Shown here in pieces: positions 36,661 through 49,369 of a stretch of DNA of 64,000 nucleotides. The stretch covers positions 466,707-530,706 of the forward strand of contig MNCI01026476.1 of the NCBI GenBank assembly GCA_015680685.1. The letters are read 5' to 3'. The stretch comes from Gnetum montanum (taxonomy: Eukaryota; Streptophyta; Gnetopsida; Gnetales; Gnetaceae). Below the pieces are notes generated by a model. The model was given only the letters and a program-made list of their open reading frames with translations, was not told where the DNA came from and made no database searches. The position numbers and the translations under genes are program-made. Numbering within the stretch: the stretch's first letter is position 1; each line of letters opens with the position of its first letter.

Positions 36661-38430
36661 TCAAGTCATTCTAAGGTTTTTTTTTCTATTGAGGCAATGT
36701 GGTCAAAAGAGTTCTAGGCTCAAGATCTAGGCATTCAAGATCAATTAGTCAATTAACATTACCCAAAGGTCCATTTAGGCTTAAAGGTAATCCAAATTGT
36801 TACTGCATCTCCATAGCTTAATTCTGCATGTCAAAAAAAACATATTAAATAGTATCTACGTGATATATTTGTCAAAAATAATTAAAAACAAGGTAGAAAT
36901 AATATAATAAATAATGTCAATTTTATATCCTCATCATCATATGATCAAAATAGGCAATAATTCAATGAAAAGGACACAAATGCATAAAATAAGAATAATT
37001 TAATATCAAATCAAGTTATACTAACTAGGTTTTTACTAGGGTTAGTGTGTTTGTGGAGGGTTTGTAGCATGTAGGTAGTGGTTTGAGAGTCTCGGCACCA
37101 TTTTTGAAAGTCTTCACAGCTTGTTAGTAACATATTCCATTATGACTAGCATTTTTGGTCAATTAAGCTACTAATTTCTCTAGTACAACTTGTTTGACCT
37201 TAGTGTTTTTGGGTGGGACCCATACTTAGATTTTTTTGAGCATAGTAGCAACATTTTCCCACCATTCTATAGCATGTTTCACTAATTCCACAAGGATTTT
37301 TACCACACTAGCATTTTTGGCACAAAATTGGGATTTCCCACAGTGTGTTTGATCATACTTGATTTTTTGTGAATTTGTTGAGAAGGCTTGATAGTGTAGA
37401 GTAGAGGAAAGGAGAATTATCTATGTTTTTAGGCATTCAAACTAGGGAAATAAAATATTATTAGCATTTTTAAGCATTCAAGGTAAGGAGAGAGGTAGCA
37501 TGTTCCATACCTAGGCCAACATAGTAGTGTTTCTAGCCATTTTTACATCCTTTTGGTATGAACAATAGTGTTTTCAAGGGTCTCAGGATCAATCAGGAAG
37601 AATTAGGGTTTTTGAAGAGACAAAAACTAAGGTTTTAAAAACCTTTTCCCTAAATGGATGGCATTATAAATTATTCCCTCCAAATATGCAAAACTTTTTC
37701 ACTTTTGACTATCTAAGAGTAGCATTCTTATGGTTTTCATGCTTAATCAATAGTGTATTAGGGTTTTTTTGGCCAATTGATAGTAAAGTAGCATTTCTCC
37801 TATGGTTGAATAGGTAGTATTTTTGCCTTCCCATGCCTAGGTAGGTACCATTTATGGAATTTTCTTTATTTGTGATCCACATGTTGAATTTTTTCTCATC
37901 TTTGAAGCCAACGTTTTCAAGGATTTTTTACTTGAATGCAAGGTTTTGGGATTTTTTTTCTATGAAGAATGACAACATGTTTAATTCTCCTCCTTGGGAA
38001 AATTATGAGTTTACAACTTTTGATCCATAAAATAACAATGTTGTTGGTTTCTTACCTTGCAAGGTAAATTTTTTTTTGACATTTTGGAGTTTTTTCATGC
38101 ATGAGGAGGTCATTATGTAGGTTTCCTAGTTTAAGAATTCTTAGTATTTTTGGCATTTTTCTCCTTATTTGCTAGCATTTTTGAGATTTTTGGCCTTAGA
38201 GGCCAACATTTTTAACTCTTAGACTAGGAAAACTCATCGTATTGGGTATTTGGGCCAAAATGACTAGAATTTATGGTTTCCCTTGGCTTTCTAATCACTA
38301 TTTTCAATCTCTAGATCTTTGAGAGATCATCATATCCACCATTTTTAGGTCCTAGCATGCCAATGTATCACTAGTTGTAGTCCCTAGTAGGTCATTGTAT
38401 CTATTTTTAGGTCCTAGAAGGCCATGGCTA
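36661..38430 (-). repeat. Degenerate repeat tract between protease and RT remnant
   Basis: The plus strand repeats a TAGCATTTTTGG-like motif at irregular 25-70 bp steps, mostly between 37090 and 38240, with a related GGTCCTAG..GGCCATG motif at 38350-38420. Read on the minus strand it gives Lys/Asn/Ala-rich text (KNASVVKI, KNATYYLFNHRRNATL), suggesting a decayed low-complexity linker between protease and RT. No function assigned. Confidence 0.5.
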
Positions 38431-38699
38431 CATCTTTTTAGTAAGCATTAGATAATCTTAAGAGAGAGTACCAAAAAAATGAATGTTGAAACATGGTATA
38501 AGGATACAAAATAAAAAAAATGATCATTAATAAAGAAAGGGATAGGATGGCGATTGTGGATTTGTTATTTGATCTTTGATAGATTAGGGAGCTTCTTATG
38601 CATAATCCTATTTTCATCATTCCTCTTGTTCAACATGGTAGGTGACATTTCTTCTTGTAGGTCATCTAATGTTATAGAGTTGGCAATGTTAGCATCTAA

Positions 38700-39420
38700 T
38701 TTGAGTGTTAAGTTCATTGTTGATGTTAAGAGTTTCATCTTGAAACTCCACATCTAAACCTTACTCAATGTCAACATTGTTAACCATACGATGAAACATG
38801 TTATCTCCATGAATCAAAATTTTACAATTCTCATAGGGTAATGAATTTTCTGGTGTATGGAAGATGAAACTACTCATAGCTCTGCTAACCATGTTCTTCC
38901 AAGAATCAACTTAAAACCAAGTGTCTCTTCAACGACGAAGAAGTTGGCAGATGTTGGGAATTGTTCCCCAGCTATAAAGTCTAATGAAAGAGAACCTCAC
39001 ATTTCTATCCTAGATCCATTGAAAGATTTTAATGTTGAAGTGAAGATCTCTTAGATGTTATTGGCCATACCTAATTTCTCAATAGTGGTAAATAGAATTA
39101 TGTTGGTTGCTACCTAATCATCTACATGGACACAATAAACTTTGTACTTGTCAATGCATATGCTAATGAAGAGTGGAGCACATAGCACTTCTCCATTGTG
39201 AAAGTTGATCTTAACCTCAATATCATGAAAAGTAAGCATAGTTTGATGCTTGCCTTCCCTAGGAAAAGGCAACACAATGACCAAGTAAATGAGTTCCTCA
39301 TTAGTAGGTATGTCTTCACTAACAAGAATATAGGTCAATAGCTTACCTAGTGCTTCTTTATGAGTAGAGAAGATCATGACTAAGTCGTAGAGGTTTAACG
39401 ATGTATTCTTTTTCTTCAAG
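38700..39420 (-). pseudogene. Tat gag-pol aspartic protease region (decayed)
   Basis: Minus-strand frames from 39419. GEVLCAPLFISICIDKYKVY and CVHVDDQVATNIILF (where D-x-G-S/A is expected, so the catalytic motif is damaged) are followed after a shift by SLSLDFIAGE and, near 38880-38920, FKLILGRTWLAE, the classic end motif of retroviral-type proteases (LGRxWL). It continues the minus-strand gag at 54330-55400, now separated by two insertions. Confidence 0.75.
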
Positions 39421-39938
39421 GAGAGCTTGACATGTTTTATTATTATGATGAATTCCTTTTTGTTGGCATGTAATGTTTTAGATTTGGTAGCATTAACCTA
39501 ATCCATCTAGTCTAAGATTCTTAGCTCATGTTTGAATGTGTGCTACTTGGATCACTTTCTTAAATCTAGCTTCTAGTTCTCATTTGGTTGACTAGTTGAT
39601 GCATGTTGATCAGTGATATTAATAGGTATGGCTACTATTGATATTAACTTTAGTATTCTAACTTGATTCTAAACCTTTTTTTGCTATCAATATTTAGTGG
39701 GTTTAGTTGGTAGCCCAATGAAAACTTATTTTTATTTTTGTTGTAGTAAATATTGTTATTTGGTGATGATAGTGTTCAAGGTATAAGCCACAATAAATGA
39801 GCATTGTTCACAATTTGTCAAAGGTTTTCTTGCGAAAAACAAAGAAACCTTAATGATGAATGATATTTTAGCTTTAGAAGGATTTTTAATGCTTTGTTTG
39901 GGTTGTGATGCTATTTTCACTAAATATGGAATATGTAT

Positions 39939-41092
39939 TATGGACCTTTTGGTATATAAAAATGTTAAGTAAGATGGAAATAAAGATTGTATGTTATTGT
40001 GTTTGTAAGACCAAGATGAGATGACAAGAATTGAACTATTTTAGACAAAAGAAGAGCTCAAAGAAAAAGGTCATTCATAAGGTCTCAAGAAAACATGCAA
40101 CAATTCCAAGAACATGGACAAAGACCAAATAATGCAAAAGAAAAGTTGTAATCATTGAAGCATCTGAAAGTGCAAGGTTATCAATAAGGAATGAAGAATT
40201 CATCATGCAAAGAAAGGTGAAGAAAGACATCTCCAAGAAAAAGTAGATGTCTTGGTATAATTGAAGGCAACAAAGAAGAAGAAATCTTTGAAAAATAGTA
40301 GACATCTTTCATTAGGCAAATATGTCTTTTCCTAGACAAAGATAGCTTCACAGAATGCAGGCCAATTTCAAAAAAAAAATCTTTCACTAGACAAAGACAT
40401 CTTCCAAGAATGAAGGAAAATACATAAAGATGTTTTAGCCACAAAGAAGACATATTACATGATCATTAGCCAACTATTTCATGAGTTCCAAGATGGATTT
40501 GGAAATATGGTGACTGTAAGAAGACATCATTCTCATTAGAAAAAGTGCAAGTCTTTGTACTATCATTGTATTATCATTTATCCATTGTAAAGTGTGTTGT
40601 ACTTCAAAGTTCAAGGATCAACAAATTGAGTTGCATTCATCCCTTGTAATTTTTGTTCTCTCTTGTTATCCTGTGAGGTTGATGTGCTTCTTGCAAGAAG
40701 GCATCTTACTTGAGCTTGTTGGCATCTTATGGCATTAAATGGTTGTGTAGCGCCACAAAACTTTAGAGTGGAGCTCAAGCTTGTAAAGGTTGTGAAAGCC
40801 TACAAACCACATTCTAAGCTTCTCAAGACCTTGTGGGGTTGAGTGGTTGGTGTAGCATCATAAAATCCTAGAGTGGAGCTTAGATCTTATATAGGATGTG
40901 GTACCCTTCAAATGACATTTTAGAGCAACAAAGTTCAAAGGTGTGCTTGTGATCTACCTTGCGATTATGGACTACCCAAGTTGCTGAACCATATCAAATT
41001 TTGTGTGTGTGCTTTATCAAAAGAATTTAAATTTGGGAAACTTATCTATTGCCACTCGAACCCCCCTCTCTCTTCTAAGTTCAATGATCCTT
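39939..41092 (+). repeat. Copia element 5' LTR
   Basis: Repeats in 44357-45576. Contains GCAAAGACATC/AGATGTCTT-type reiterated words near 40200-40400. Confidence 0.85.
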
Positions 41093-41095
41093 AAC

Positions 41096-41107
41096 TGGTA
41101 TTGGAGC
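41096..41107 (+). other. Primer-binding site, tRNA-iMet type
   Basis: TGGTATTGGAGC versus the usual TGGTATCAGAGC (10 of 12), three bases after the LTR. Confidence 0.8.
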
Positions 41108-41148
41108 TTGGCACTCTTCTTTGTTAACATCATCTTCAAGAGTGAACA

Positions 41149-42346
41149 ATGGAGGGGATATCTTACACAAAGCCACCCATGTTTGATAAATTTGACTTTG
41201 CCTATTGGAAAGCTAGAATGAAAGGGTTCTTTGAATCCATGAAGTTTAAAGTGTGGGAGTAAATCCTTGAAGACTACACTCTACCTATTGATAACTCCAC
41301 CAGCATCATCAAGCCTTGTAACAAATGGACACAAAAAGAGAAAGATAAGTTTATGTATGATTCAAAAGCAATACATTGTTTATATTGTGCTTTGAATAAA
41401 TTTGAATTTAATAGGATAGAAAGATGTAAAACAACCAAAGAAATTTGGAAAACTTTAGAAGCTACTTATGAAGAAACCTCTATAGTTAAGCAATCTAAGT
41501 TATTAGTTTTACAAAGTGAATATGACAAGCTCAAAATGAGAGAAGGTGAGAAAATAAAAGATTATTTTTCTAGAGATAATGATCTTGTTGTAGCTATTAG
41601 AGGAATAGAAAAAGATTTTCTCAAAAGTGATGTCATCATTAAAATGATCAAAGCTCTACAACCAAAGTTTAGACTAAAGGTCACAACTATAAAGGAGACC
41701 ACAAATTTCTCAACTTAAAGAGCTTCAAAGTGCTCTCATTACTTATGAAATGAATCTCATAAGCAAAGGAGTGATCCAAGAAAGACCTATAGCTCTAAAG
41801 ACTTCCTCCAAGGAGAAGGAGTCCAATGAGCATGATGAGGGTAGTGAAAATGAGATAGCCTTTCTCTCAAGAAAGCTAAAATGATTGTTGAAAAAATGAA
41901 ACAAGGAAGCATTTCAAAGATTCAGTTTTCTCAAATGGAGAGAAAGAGGTAAAACCTTTTTGAATACTAACCTACATTTCTCTTCTATAGAATGTTGGAT
42001 TTGTGGAGGAAGAGACCATATGGCCTTTGAATGTCCTAGTGATAGTAATGTACAACAAAAGAATAAGTCCAATGATGAGGAATTGAAAAAGACCAACTTC
42101 TATACAAGTTGGGATGATGGTAAGCAAAGTGAAGAAGAAGCATGCAATTCTTCCAAAGATTCACATCTCATATGCATGGAACTTATAGATGAAAATTTTT
42201 CACATATGGTTGAAGAAGATGGCAAGTGTGATAAGAGGTATAATGAATTTAAAGAAGAAATTTTTCATTTACATTATTTTATTAGAAAGGTAAAGAAATT
42301 TGTAATTTCTAAGATAGATTCTATTCACTTTGAAGTGAAAGAATAG
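41149..42346 (+). pseudogene. Copia gag (UBN2-type) with CCHC zinc knuckle
   Basis: Starts at ATG 41149 with KPPMFDKFDFAYWKARMKGF, the usual copia gag opening. One TAA near 41261 interrupts it, then a clean 121-codon run (41353-41718) contains TTKEIWKTLEATYEETS and LKMREGEKIKDYFSR, typical of the UBN2 gag family (RNA-binding structural protein). A shift separates this from the C-terminal part, which has an intact zinc knuckle CWICGGRDHMAFEC at 41993-42034 (C-x2-C-x4-H-x4-C), then an acidic tail to a stop at 42344-42346. This is one of the better preserved genes in the window: about one stop and two shifts. Confidence 0.88.
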
Positions 42347-42439
42347 ATATTAGACATAAAAGTTGAGATTCAACTACTAACCTCTTTTAATAAGGACTGT
42401 AGAAAGGTTCAAGAAGAGGAGACTCCTAAACAATTTCTT

Positions 42440-42527
42440 AGAAGCAAATCATTACAAGGAATTTAGTTTGGTTTTTGTCTTGTGTTCAATCTTGTTCAAA
42501 CTAAACTCCTTGTAATGGTATGCTTCT
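42440..42527. repeat. Stem-loop downstream of copia gag
   Basis: 31-base arms 42440-42470 and 42497-42527 (28 of 31 complementary by eye) around a 26-base loop. The arms contain CATTACAAGGAATTTAGTTTG and its complement. It lies about 90 bp after the gag stop. Confidence 0.85.
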
Positions 42528-42529
42528 AA

Positions 42530-44342
42530 TCTCATGCCCTTTGGGATATTTTTACCATAAGATAAGCTTCTAAATATTCTATCAGTATTATTAATTGGAG
42601 ACCATAGTCTCAACAATTGATCTAAATGTTAACCTACAACTATAGTGCTTTGGTGATTTACAATGTTTACAATTTGATCTTAAAAGTCCAAAAAGAGCTA
42701 CACATGGGAAGGGGAAGCCTATTCCTCATTATCCATCATCATCTTGGAGGTCACTAATGTAGGGGGAATCTTTGGACACTTCAACCAATAAATCACAAAA
42801 TGAGCAAGGATTCATGTCATCCAAGGGGTTATTGTAGTTTTCAAGGTAAAAGTAGGATTAAATCTTTGTTAAGATGCCATATAGACATTTTACCATTGTG
42901 ATATCTCTTAGTTACTATTTAAACATCTTGTTAAAATCTACTTGACTATTTTTTGGGCATTGACTTGTTTATATTTAGTGGTTATCCTTCTTAATGAAAA
43001 TTACTTTTCCAAATTTATCCATTATTCTTTATCATTACCTTCACGATCTTTTCATAAGAGTTGAGTTTCAATGGAATCATGAAATATTGGTTTACCTTAT
43101 AAGTTTAATTGTTCAAAAGATAGGTCATTTGATCCTCAAAAATTGGGTTTCAATATAGAGCAGCTACTATCTTATTTTTTCAACCTTTTAAAATTTGTGC
43201 AAAGAGAATATCTTGAAATATAAGTTTTAATGAGATATTTCACTCTAGCTAATAAAGCCACTTACTTCCAAATTCTCTATCCTTGATCTTTGACATTTAA
43301 GTTTGTTTTCTATTAGACATAAAAGTTTTTACTTGGTCCTATTTATATTAGTTGTGGGATTTTCTATCTAACTTTTCTATTAATCAAAAAATGACAAATA
43401 TTTTTAAAATAGAGATTTTTCATCATCAACATACAAATTTGATAATCAAGTTTATGTATTTTCCCTTGATTTATCTACTTGTGTTATTTCAACATGATGT
43501 ATGTATATAGATGTATATTTATCAAATTGGTTATTGTTATTCCTTTTTAGATTAGTTGTAGCTCCTTGTTTTTGAATTGGAAAGAGCATATCTCAATGTA
43601 TTGAGGATATCATTAGCCCACCAATTTGACATTCAAGCATGAGATAAAGCAAGAGGTACTTCTATTTTTATGAAATAATGAAAATAATTGATATTGTTCC
43701 CTACAAAAATATGAGCAAGAAAATGATCATTTTTTAATTGCAAAGTAACCATGGTAAAAGTATGTTTTGATTAAAACATCTCTTGAATAGGTTTCCTTGA
43801 GATACACTTTCTAGTTCAAGAATTTAGAAGTTGGCATGGTTGGTTTCAAATCTTGTGATAAAAATATGATTAAGAACTAGTATTTCTTTACTCTCTATAT
43901 CATAAAGATTTCTATGCCCTATTCTTTTGTCAATGTTTTCAAAAGAAGGAGAACATTAAAGAACCATGCAATATTTAATACTAATGAATTATTGGTTTAA
44001 TGATAGGTTACTTGATATTGAAGGATTATACTTCACTTTAATGTTTAAGTTTGAATATCACTTGAAAGGCTTGGATCAATTCTTAACAAAGTAGGAGTAA
44101 CTCTTCATGGAACTTAGTACTAAAAAATGTGTGCTCTTTAATTGATATTCTTACTTAGCAAACTATTTTTATCTCTTTGGGATTATCACAAGCTATTGCC
44201 TATGCATATTTTCTATAAGTGTTGCTTTTTATGATGTCTCTTTACATATAAATTTATGCACTTTATCCTTTTTGAGGTTTTTCAAAAATGGGGAGAGTAT
44301 GTATGATTCACCAACCCATTTTCTTAAGTTTTGAACATCACT
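42530..44342 (+). other. Non-coding interior of the copia element
   Basis: AT-rich. No protease, integrase or RT motif found in any frame. Ends at the polypurine tract 44343-44355. Confidence 0.6.
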
Positions 44343-44356
44343 AAAAAGGGGGAGAT

Positions 44357-45576
44357 TGTGGACCTTTTGGTGTGTCAAAACATTAAGTAAAATGGAAACA
44401 AAGGTTGTTTGTATGGTTGTGTGTTATTGTGTTTGTAGGACCAAGATGAGATGACAAGGAATTAACTAGTTTAGATAAAAGGAGAGCTCAAAGGAAAAGG
44501 TCATCCAAAATGTCTTAAGAGAACATGCAAGAATTCCAAGAATGTGGACAAGGACCAAATAACTCACAAGAAATGTTTTCATCATTGAAGCATGTGGAAG
44601 TGGAAGGTTATGAACACAAAATGAAGAATTCATCATGCAAAGGAAGGTGAAGAAAGATGTCTCCAAGAAATAGTAGAAGTTTTGGTAGAATTGAAGGCAA
44701 CACAGAAGAAGACATTTCTAAAAAATAGTAGCCATCTTTCATTAGGCAAAGACATCATTTTCCAAACAAAGACGTCTTCACAAAAAGCAAGCTAGTTTCA
44801 GAAAGATGTCTTCACAAAAAGTAGGCCAATTTTAGAAAGACATCTTTCACTAGACAAAGATGTCTTTCCAAAATTTTGGCAAATATAGAAATACATCTCA
44901 ACCATGAAGAAGATGTCTTCCATGACCATTAGCTAGTTATTGCATAAGTTCCAAGATGGATTTGAAAACATGGTGACTAGAAGAAGACATCATTCTCATT
45001 AAAAATGTGCAAGTCTTTGTACTATCATTGTGTAATCAATTATCAATCATTATTGCTCCTCATTGTATTATCATTTTTCCATTGTAAAGTGTGTTGTACT
45101 TCAAAGTAAAAGGATCAGCAAACTAAGTTGCATTCATCCCTTGTAATTGTTGTTCTCTCTTATTTCCCTATAGGGTTGATGTGCTTCTTACGGGAAGGCA
45201 TCTTGCTAGAGCTGGTCTAGATCCTACGGGATTGAATGGTTGTATAGTGCCATAACATTTCAGAGTGAAGCTCAAGATTATAAAGGTTGTGGAAGCCTAG
45301 AAATCATATTTTGAGCTTGTTGGGACCTTTTAGGGTTAAGTGGTTGGTGTAGCATCACAACACTCTAAAGCAGAGCTTAGATCTTGTACAGGATGTGGTA
45401 CCCTTCAAAACACATTTGAGAGCAACAAAGTTCAAAGGTGTGCTTATGATCTATCCTCCAAGTGTGGACTACCCAAGTTGGGGAACCACGTTAAATTTGG
45501 TATGTGCACTTTATCCAAAGAATTTAAATTTAGGAAAATTATTCATCTCCCCTACTTCTAAGTTCACTGATCCTCA
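44357..45576 (+). repeat. Copia element 3' LTR
   Basis: Starts TGTGGACCTTTTGGTG directly after the polypurine tract and ends TGATCCTCA. Confidence 0.85.
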
Positions 45577-45620
45577 CATATAACAAAAGAGTCTTTAAGG
45601 GCCAAAGGTGGTAGCATCTA

Positions 45621-46410
45621 TGATGAGTGGCAAGATACCCATACACTCAACCATACAAACATGAGCATTCTCATGTGCGATCTGGTCGAACTCCGTAGAC
45701 AGACTAGTTGTGGCACCTAGATCGTTATCCTTAGGTCACAGTTCGTTATCTTCCCACTTGAACTAGTATTATATTTTTCATGTATGGTTTAGTTCAGAGT
45801 GAGGTGTATGATGTGTTCCTAATTCTAACGCTACTCCTGAAGGTAATGGAAGATAATATTAACTACACTAAGCTAGGAGAGAAAGGGTAAGAAAGTCTAA
45901 TCTAGCCTAAGTGTGATGAGCATCCATTCCTTGATTATTCGTACACATCTTAGACTTCGTGCACGACTACCACTGGGATTACCAAGTGTAGATCCTAGGT
46001 ATGCCACTAGGTTACCAAGTAGTCACACTTAAATGCTCGTAATCAAGTTGTACTCATTCTGCGTTACTAGGAGATAAGGGTGAGAGAAAATAATTAAGAA
46101 AGCAGTAAATAACAATTAAATAAAAAAATAAATAAACAAAGTGAATGCTAAAATGATGAAGTAATCTCGATCTTTATTGCCGATCATGTGCATATCCAAG
46201 TACATCACCCTTGAATAAAGAATGTCGTACAATTACATTCACCACAATGCAGATAGACATGGGAAAAATAATCCAACTCTAGAGGGATCAAACTACTAGA
46301 GTTTAGTTATAATATAACTCTTAATTATGAAACAAGGGAGAGCTGCTTCTTATTTATAGACATTGCGGTGAACTGCGATATCACGGCCCATGCGATATCG
46401 CATCCCATCT
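45621..46410 (-). repeat. Family A copy 2, 3' LTR
   Basis: Starts TGATGAGTGGCAAGATACCC; the inner end reads GCATCCCATCT where the partner has GCATCCCATCA. GATATC palindromes at 46377-46382 and 46394-46399; TATA (minus TCTATAAATAA) near 46350-46360. Confidence 0.92.
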
Positions 46411-46563
46411 TACCACCACGACTGAATAAAAACTCGTCCTCGAGTTACAATGATTACACAATGGATAGGTATGGGATTATTAGATGGGGAAAAAAATGAA
46501 ATGATGTCACAGTGTGTGAAGACAAAACACAAAAAAAATGCTACAACTACAAAAAATAGGAAC

Positions 46564-49347
46564 TCATGTAGTTCCTGGTGGTGGTGGCTCCTCCATGGGT
46601 GCTTTCCCTTTGTCATGTGCTCCAGGCTTTGAAGCTTGCTGGTGTTGAAGTATGGCCTGGATCTTCTCCTCTTTAGTCTAAGGATCTTGTGCCATCCATG
46701 CGAGCATTCCAATGTTTGATGGAATTGACACCTCCCATGGATAGGGTAGTTGTAGGAAAATCTGGTTGGCCTTGACATACCACGCCACAAACACTTGTCG
46801 TTCCTCTTCATAGGCTCTAGCTTTGTCATTGTATTCATGAAGATCTATTAGCCATCGAGCCAAGTTGGTTGCAACATCTTTCTATCTTTGGTAACTTGCT
46901 TTAACCACCTCAAGTTCAAAATTTGCAACATCTAGTTTTTCAACCAGCTCCTTGCGTTCTGCAAATTCTGCTTCATATTTGATATGGATGGAAGCTACCT
47001 GCTGCTCGAGCTCTATTCTTGGGTGCCCTGCTATTAACATGGCAAGGTTGGCATATTTGAGGTTTGCCAACTCCATGTATTCTGTCAATTCTTGGATCTA
47101 CAGGTCCCGGTTCTTAACTTCCGCTTAGTGGACGAAGGCATAAGTGTCCAATATGGCCCTCCAATCAGTGTGTTGAGCACTGATAGTGTTGATATGAACC
47201 TTGGCCATATGGATCTCCTTCTTCAAAATTTGTTTATACATCCCCACTTGATCAAGGAAGTGCTCGTTCAGCTTCTCGTGTCATTTAGCCTCATTCTACC
47301 ATGCGCTTATCTCAATTGCTGATTTTTGGAAAATAGCGTGTACCTCCTCCATTAAGAGGGTTCGATTCTCTCTGGATAAACAGCTTACATCTTGGTTGAC
47401 CTGAATGAATTGTTCTCGTAGCTGATGAAAGTGTTCATTGAGAACATTCTTTTGCTTCTCTACAAAGTTCAATCGAAGGTTATCTGCAACCAACTGCTTG
47501 TTCTCTTCTTCTAAGGCCTTGAGTGCCTTAAGATGCATATGGGTTTGCGCTTCTGCTATGGAGGCATCGCAAACAACCTTCTCCTTTTCTTCCACCATCG
47601 TTGTATTCTCTACGGTTAGCTTTGTTAATTACTTAGTTCTAAAATTTTCTAGCTGGTCTATAGAAATAAATTATAGAGGATCCTGTTGTACTGCTTGTAA
47701 GGCTACGAGTTGCTCTTGTAATTTTTGCACTTCAACTTCAGCATGCTCGGCCCTAACTTCGGATATGACCAACTTCCCCTTTGTGGAAATGAGGTCTGAT
47801 TGAATTACTGTGACATATTGAGGAATGTCAAATAGGGACGTTAGAACTTTCCCCATTTGTAGCAATCGATCTAGTCCATCCTCATGTTCTATAGGAGTCA
47901 TTGAGGTTCTGGCAAGAGTTTGAGCATCCCGAGCTCCTGTGAGATCTGTCGGTGGTACATGTACATTGAAAGATTCTTTGATGTGGTCAGCGACCACTTC
48001 AGCAGCTCCCGTAGCATTCTGGTATTGCATGACCACCACAATGGCCCCTTCACCAGTCTCTAACTGAACTTGAAAGGATGCCACGTATCCTAAGATCTAT
48101 TGTGACCATCTACTTTCCCCTCCTCCTATTTGAATAGATAATTCACCCCTTGTGTGATCTAATGAAACTATAGGCTGATTGGCATCATCGATGATGCAGA
48201 AGAGGTTTGCATCATCATGACTTCCCCAACTAACCATCTCAGTGATGGCCCTAAGATGGCTCATCAATGGTCTTTAGTCTTGCGGTGGCGGTGACTGATC
48301 TTGGCTTGTGCTAGGCCCTGCTTCTTGTTGTTGGCTGGGACTTGTGGCTAGAGGTTGAATGGTTCCTACAAGTTGAGTTATAGGTGGTCCAATCACTTGT
48401 TCTTCTTCTTCAGGTCTCAGCTCTTCGCCAATGCTCTTTCTTGGAGTTGGCACCTTTAACAATTCAGCGTATGAAGTATTTTGTGCTTTTTGGAGGACGT
48501 CATTTGTGTATCACCGAATACTCCCATGTTGACACAGCTTTTTGATAAGATAGAGGAAAGGCAACAACATCTTCCCTATCTTCTGTTCTTCAAATTGCCT
48601 CAGGATTTCCATCAAATATAGATGGGGTAGGTTAGTGTTAACCTTTCCCATCAACACTACACATCCTCTAGCCACATACGTGGATATTCTTTTCAAGCCT
48701 TTTGTGGGGAAGAGCTAATATGTTCTAATTTTGAAGTAGACTCTCTCTTTCATCATTAGCTCACCAAATGCTTTATCTCTGCCATAAGCCTTCTCTAACC
48801 AATCCTTTCGCACATCATGGTCTGAACAGGTAGATAACCGAGAAACCTTGGGCCATGTATTTGGAAGGTTTAACACTTCCAAAATGGCCTGTGTAGAGAA
48901 ATCAACTATCACACCACAAATGTTAACAATGGTACCTTGCTCCTTATTGTGCCAAAACTGGTACATCTCTCCTAGGTAGCAAGCATTGCTTTCAGAGAGG
49001 ATAGCTCATAAGGAAGATCCTTTGAGGTGATTCCTAATAGCCTCAAGAGAAAACTCTACAAAGGATTTGAAGTTCAATTCCACAATCACCATAGCAAATG
49101 TGGACTTCTCATAGATAGCCTGAACACATTTCGGTGGCAACGTGAGTTGTTGTCCTAGTTCAGGCACAGTAGCAGCTCCCACTTCTGCCTACCTGGACCG
49201 TCCGATAGGAGGTTCATCTTGATGGATGCTAAATGAGTGCTCCTCCTGTTCTGCATGTTGTCTAGTAGGGTCTTGTCTTCCACCTCTCCAAGATCATTTC
49301 TTTCCACCTTGAATAGGACCCTCCTGATGTGCATGTTTTGGGGCCAT
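46564..49347 (-). pseudogene. Family A 3' ORF, copy 2: approximately 927-codon coiled-coil accessory protein
   Basis: ATG at 49347, TGA at 46564-46566, interrupted by about a dozen stops (mostly TAG or TGA at likely Gln, Trp or Arg codons) and few shifts. Approximate residues: 130-285, conserved domain (HNKEQGTIVNICG, VLNLPNTWPKVSRLS, RISTYVARGCVVLMG); 310-358, Pro/Gln/Ser-rich linker (ATSPSQQQEAGPSTS); 420-560, second folded part (LGYVASFQVQLETGEG, LFDIPQYVTVIQSDL); 565-825, long coiled coil rich in Glu, Leu, Lys (KALKALEEENKQLVADNL, LSRENRTLLMEEVHAI); 865-927, PYPWEVS and the end EEPPPPGTT. The same parts at the same spacing occur in copy 1, and the C-terminus occurs in family B. Likely a self-associating accessory protein of the particle or its trafficking; this is inference. 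Confidence 0.8.
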
Positions 49348-49369
49348 TCTGCAATCACACGAGTCAAGG

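Larger units (their letters stand above)
39939..45576 (+). mobile_element. Ty1/copia-type element with gag only
   Basis: LTRs at 39939-41092 and 44357-45576 (1154 and 1220 bp), both with GGACCTTTTGGT near the start and TTCTAAGTTCA.TGATCCT at the end. A copia-type initiator tRNA-Met primer site follows the 5' LTR and a polypurine tract AAAAAGGGGGAGA precedes the 3' LTR. The interior (3.26 kb) contains gag (41149-42346) and about 2 kb with no protease, integrase or RT, so it is non-autonomous. Flanking 5-mers TGTAT (39934-39938) and CATAT (45577-45581) would both derive from CGTAT by CpG decay; that duplication is tentative. It sits in the gag-protease interval of a minus-strand Tat element. 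Confidence 0.87.

Noticed and set aside
37090-38420. Possible CRISPR-like spaced repeat
   Set aside because: Units are degenerate, spacing is irregular, and the context is a eukaryotic retrotransposon.
45340-45583. Two overlapping plus-strand frames in the copia LTR
   Set aside because: They lie inside LTR sequence repeated at 40850-41090, where the frames are not kept.
46564-49347. Calling the 3' ORF an envelope protein
   Set aside because: No signal peptide or transmembrane helix is visible; the protein is dominated by coiled coil and Pro/Gln-rich parts.
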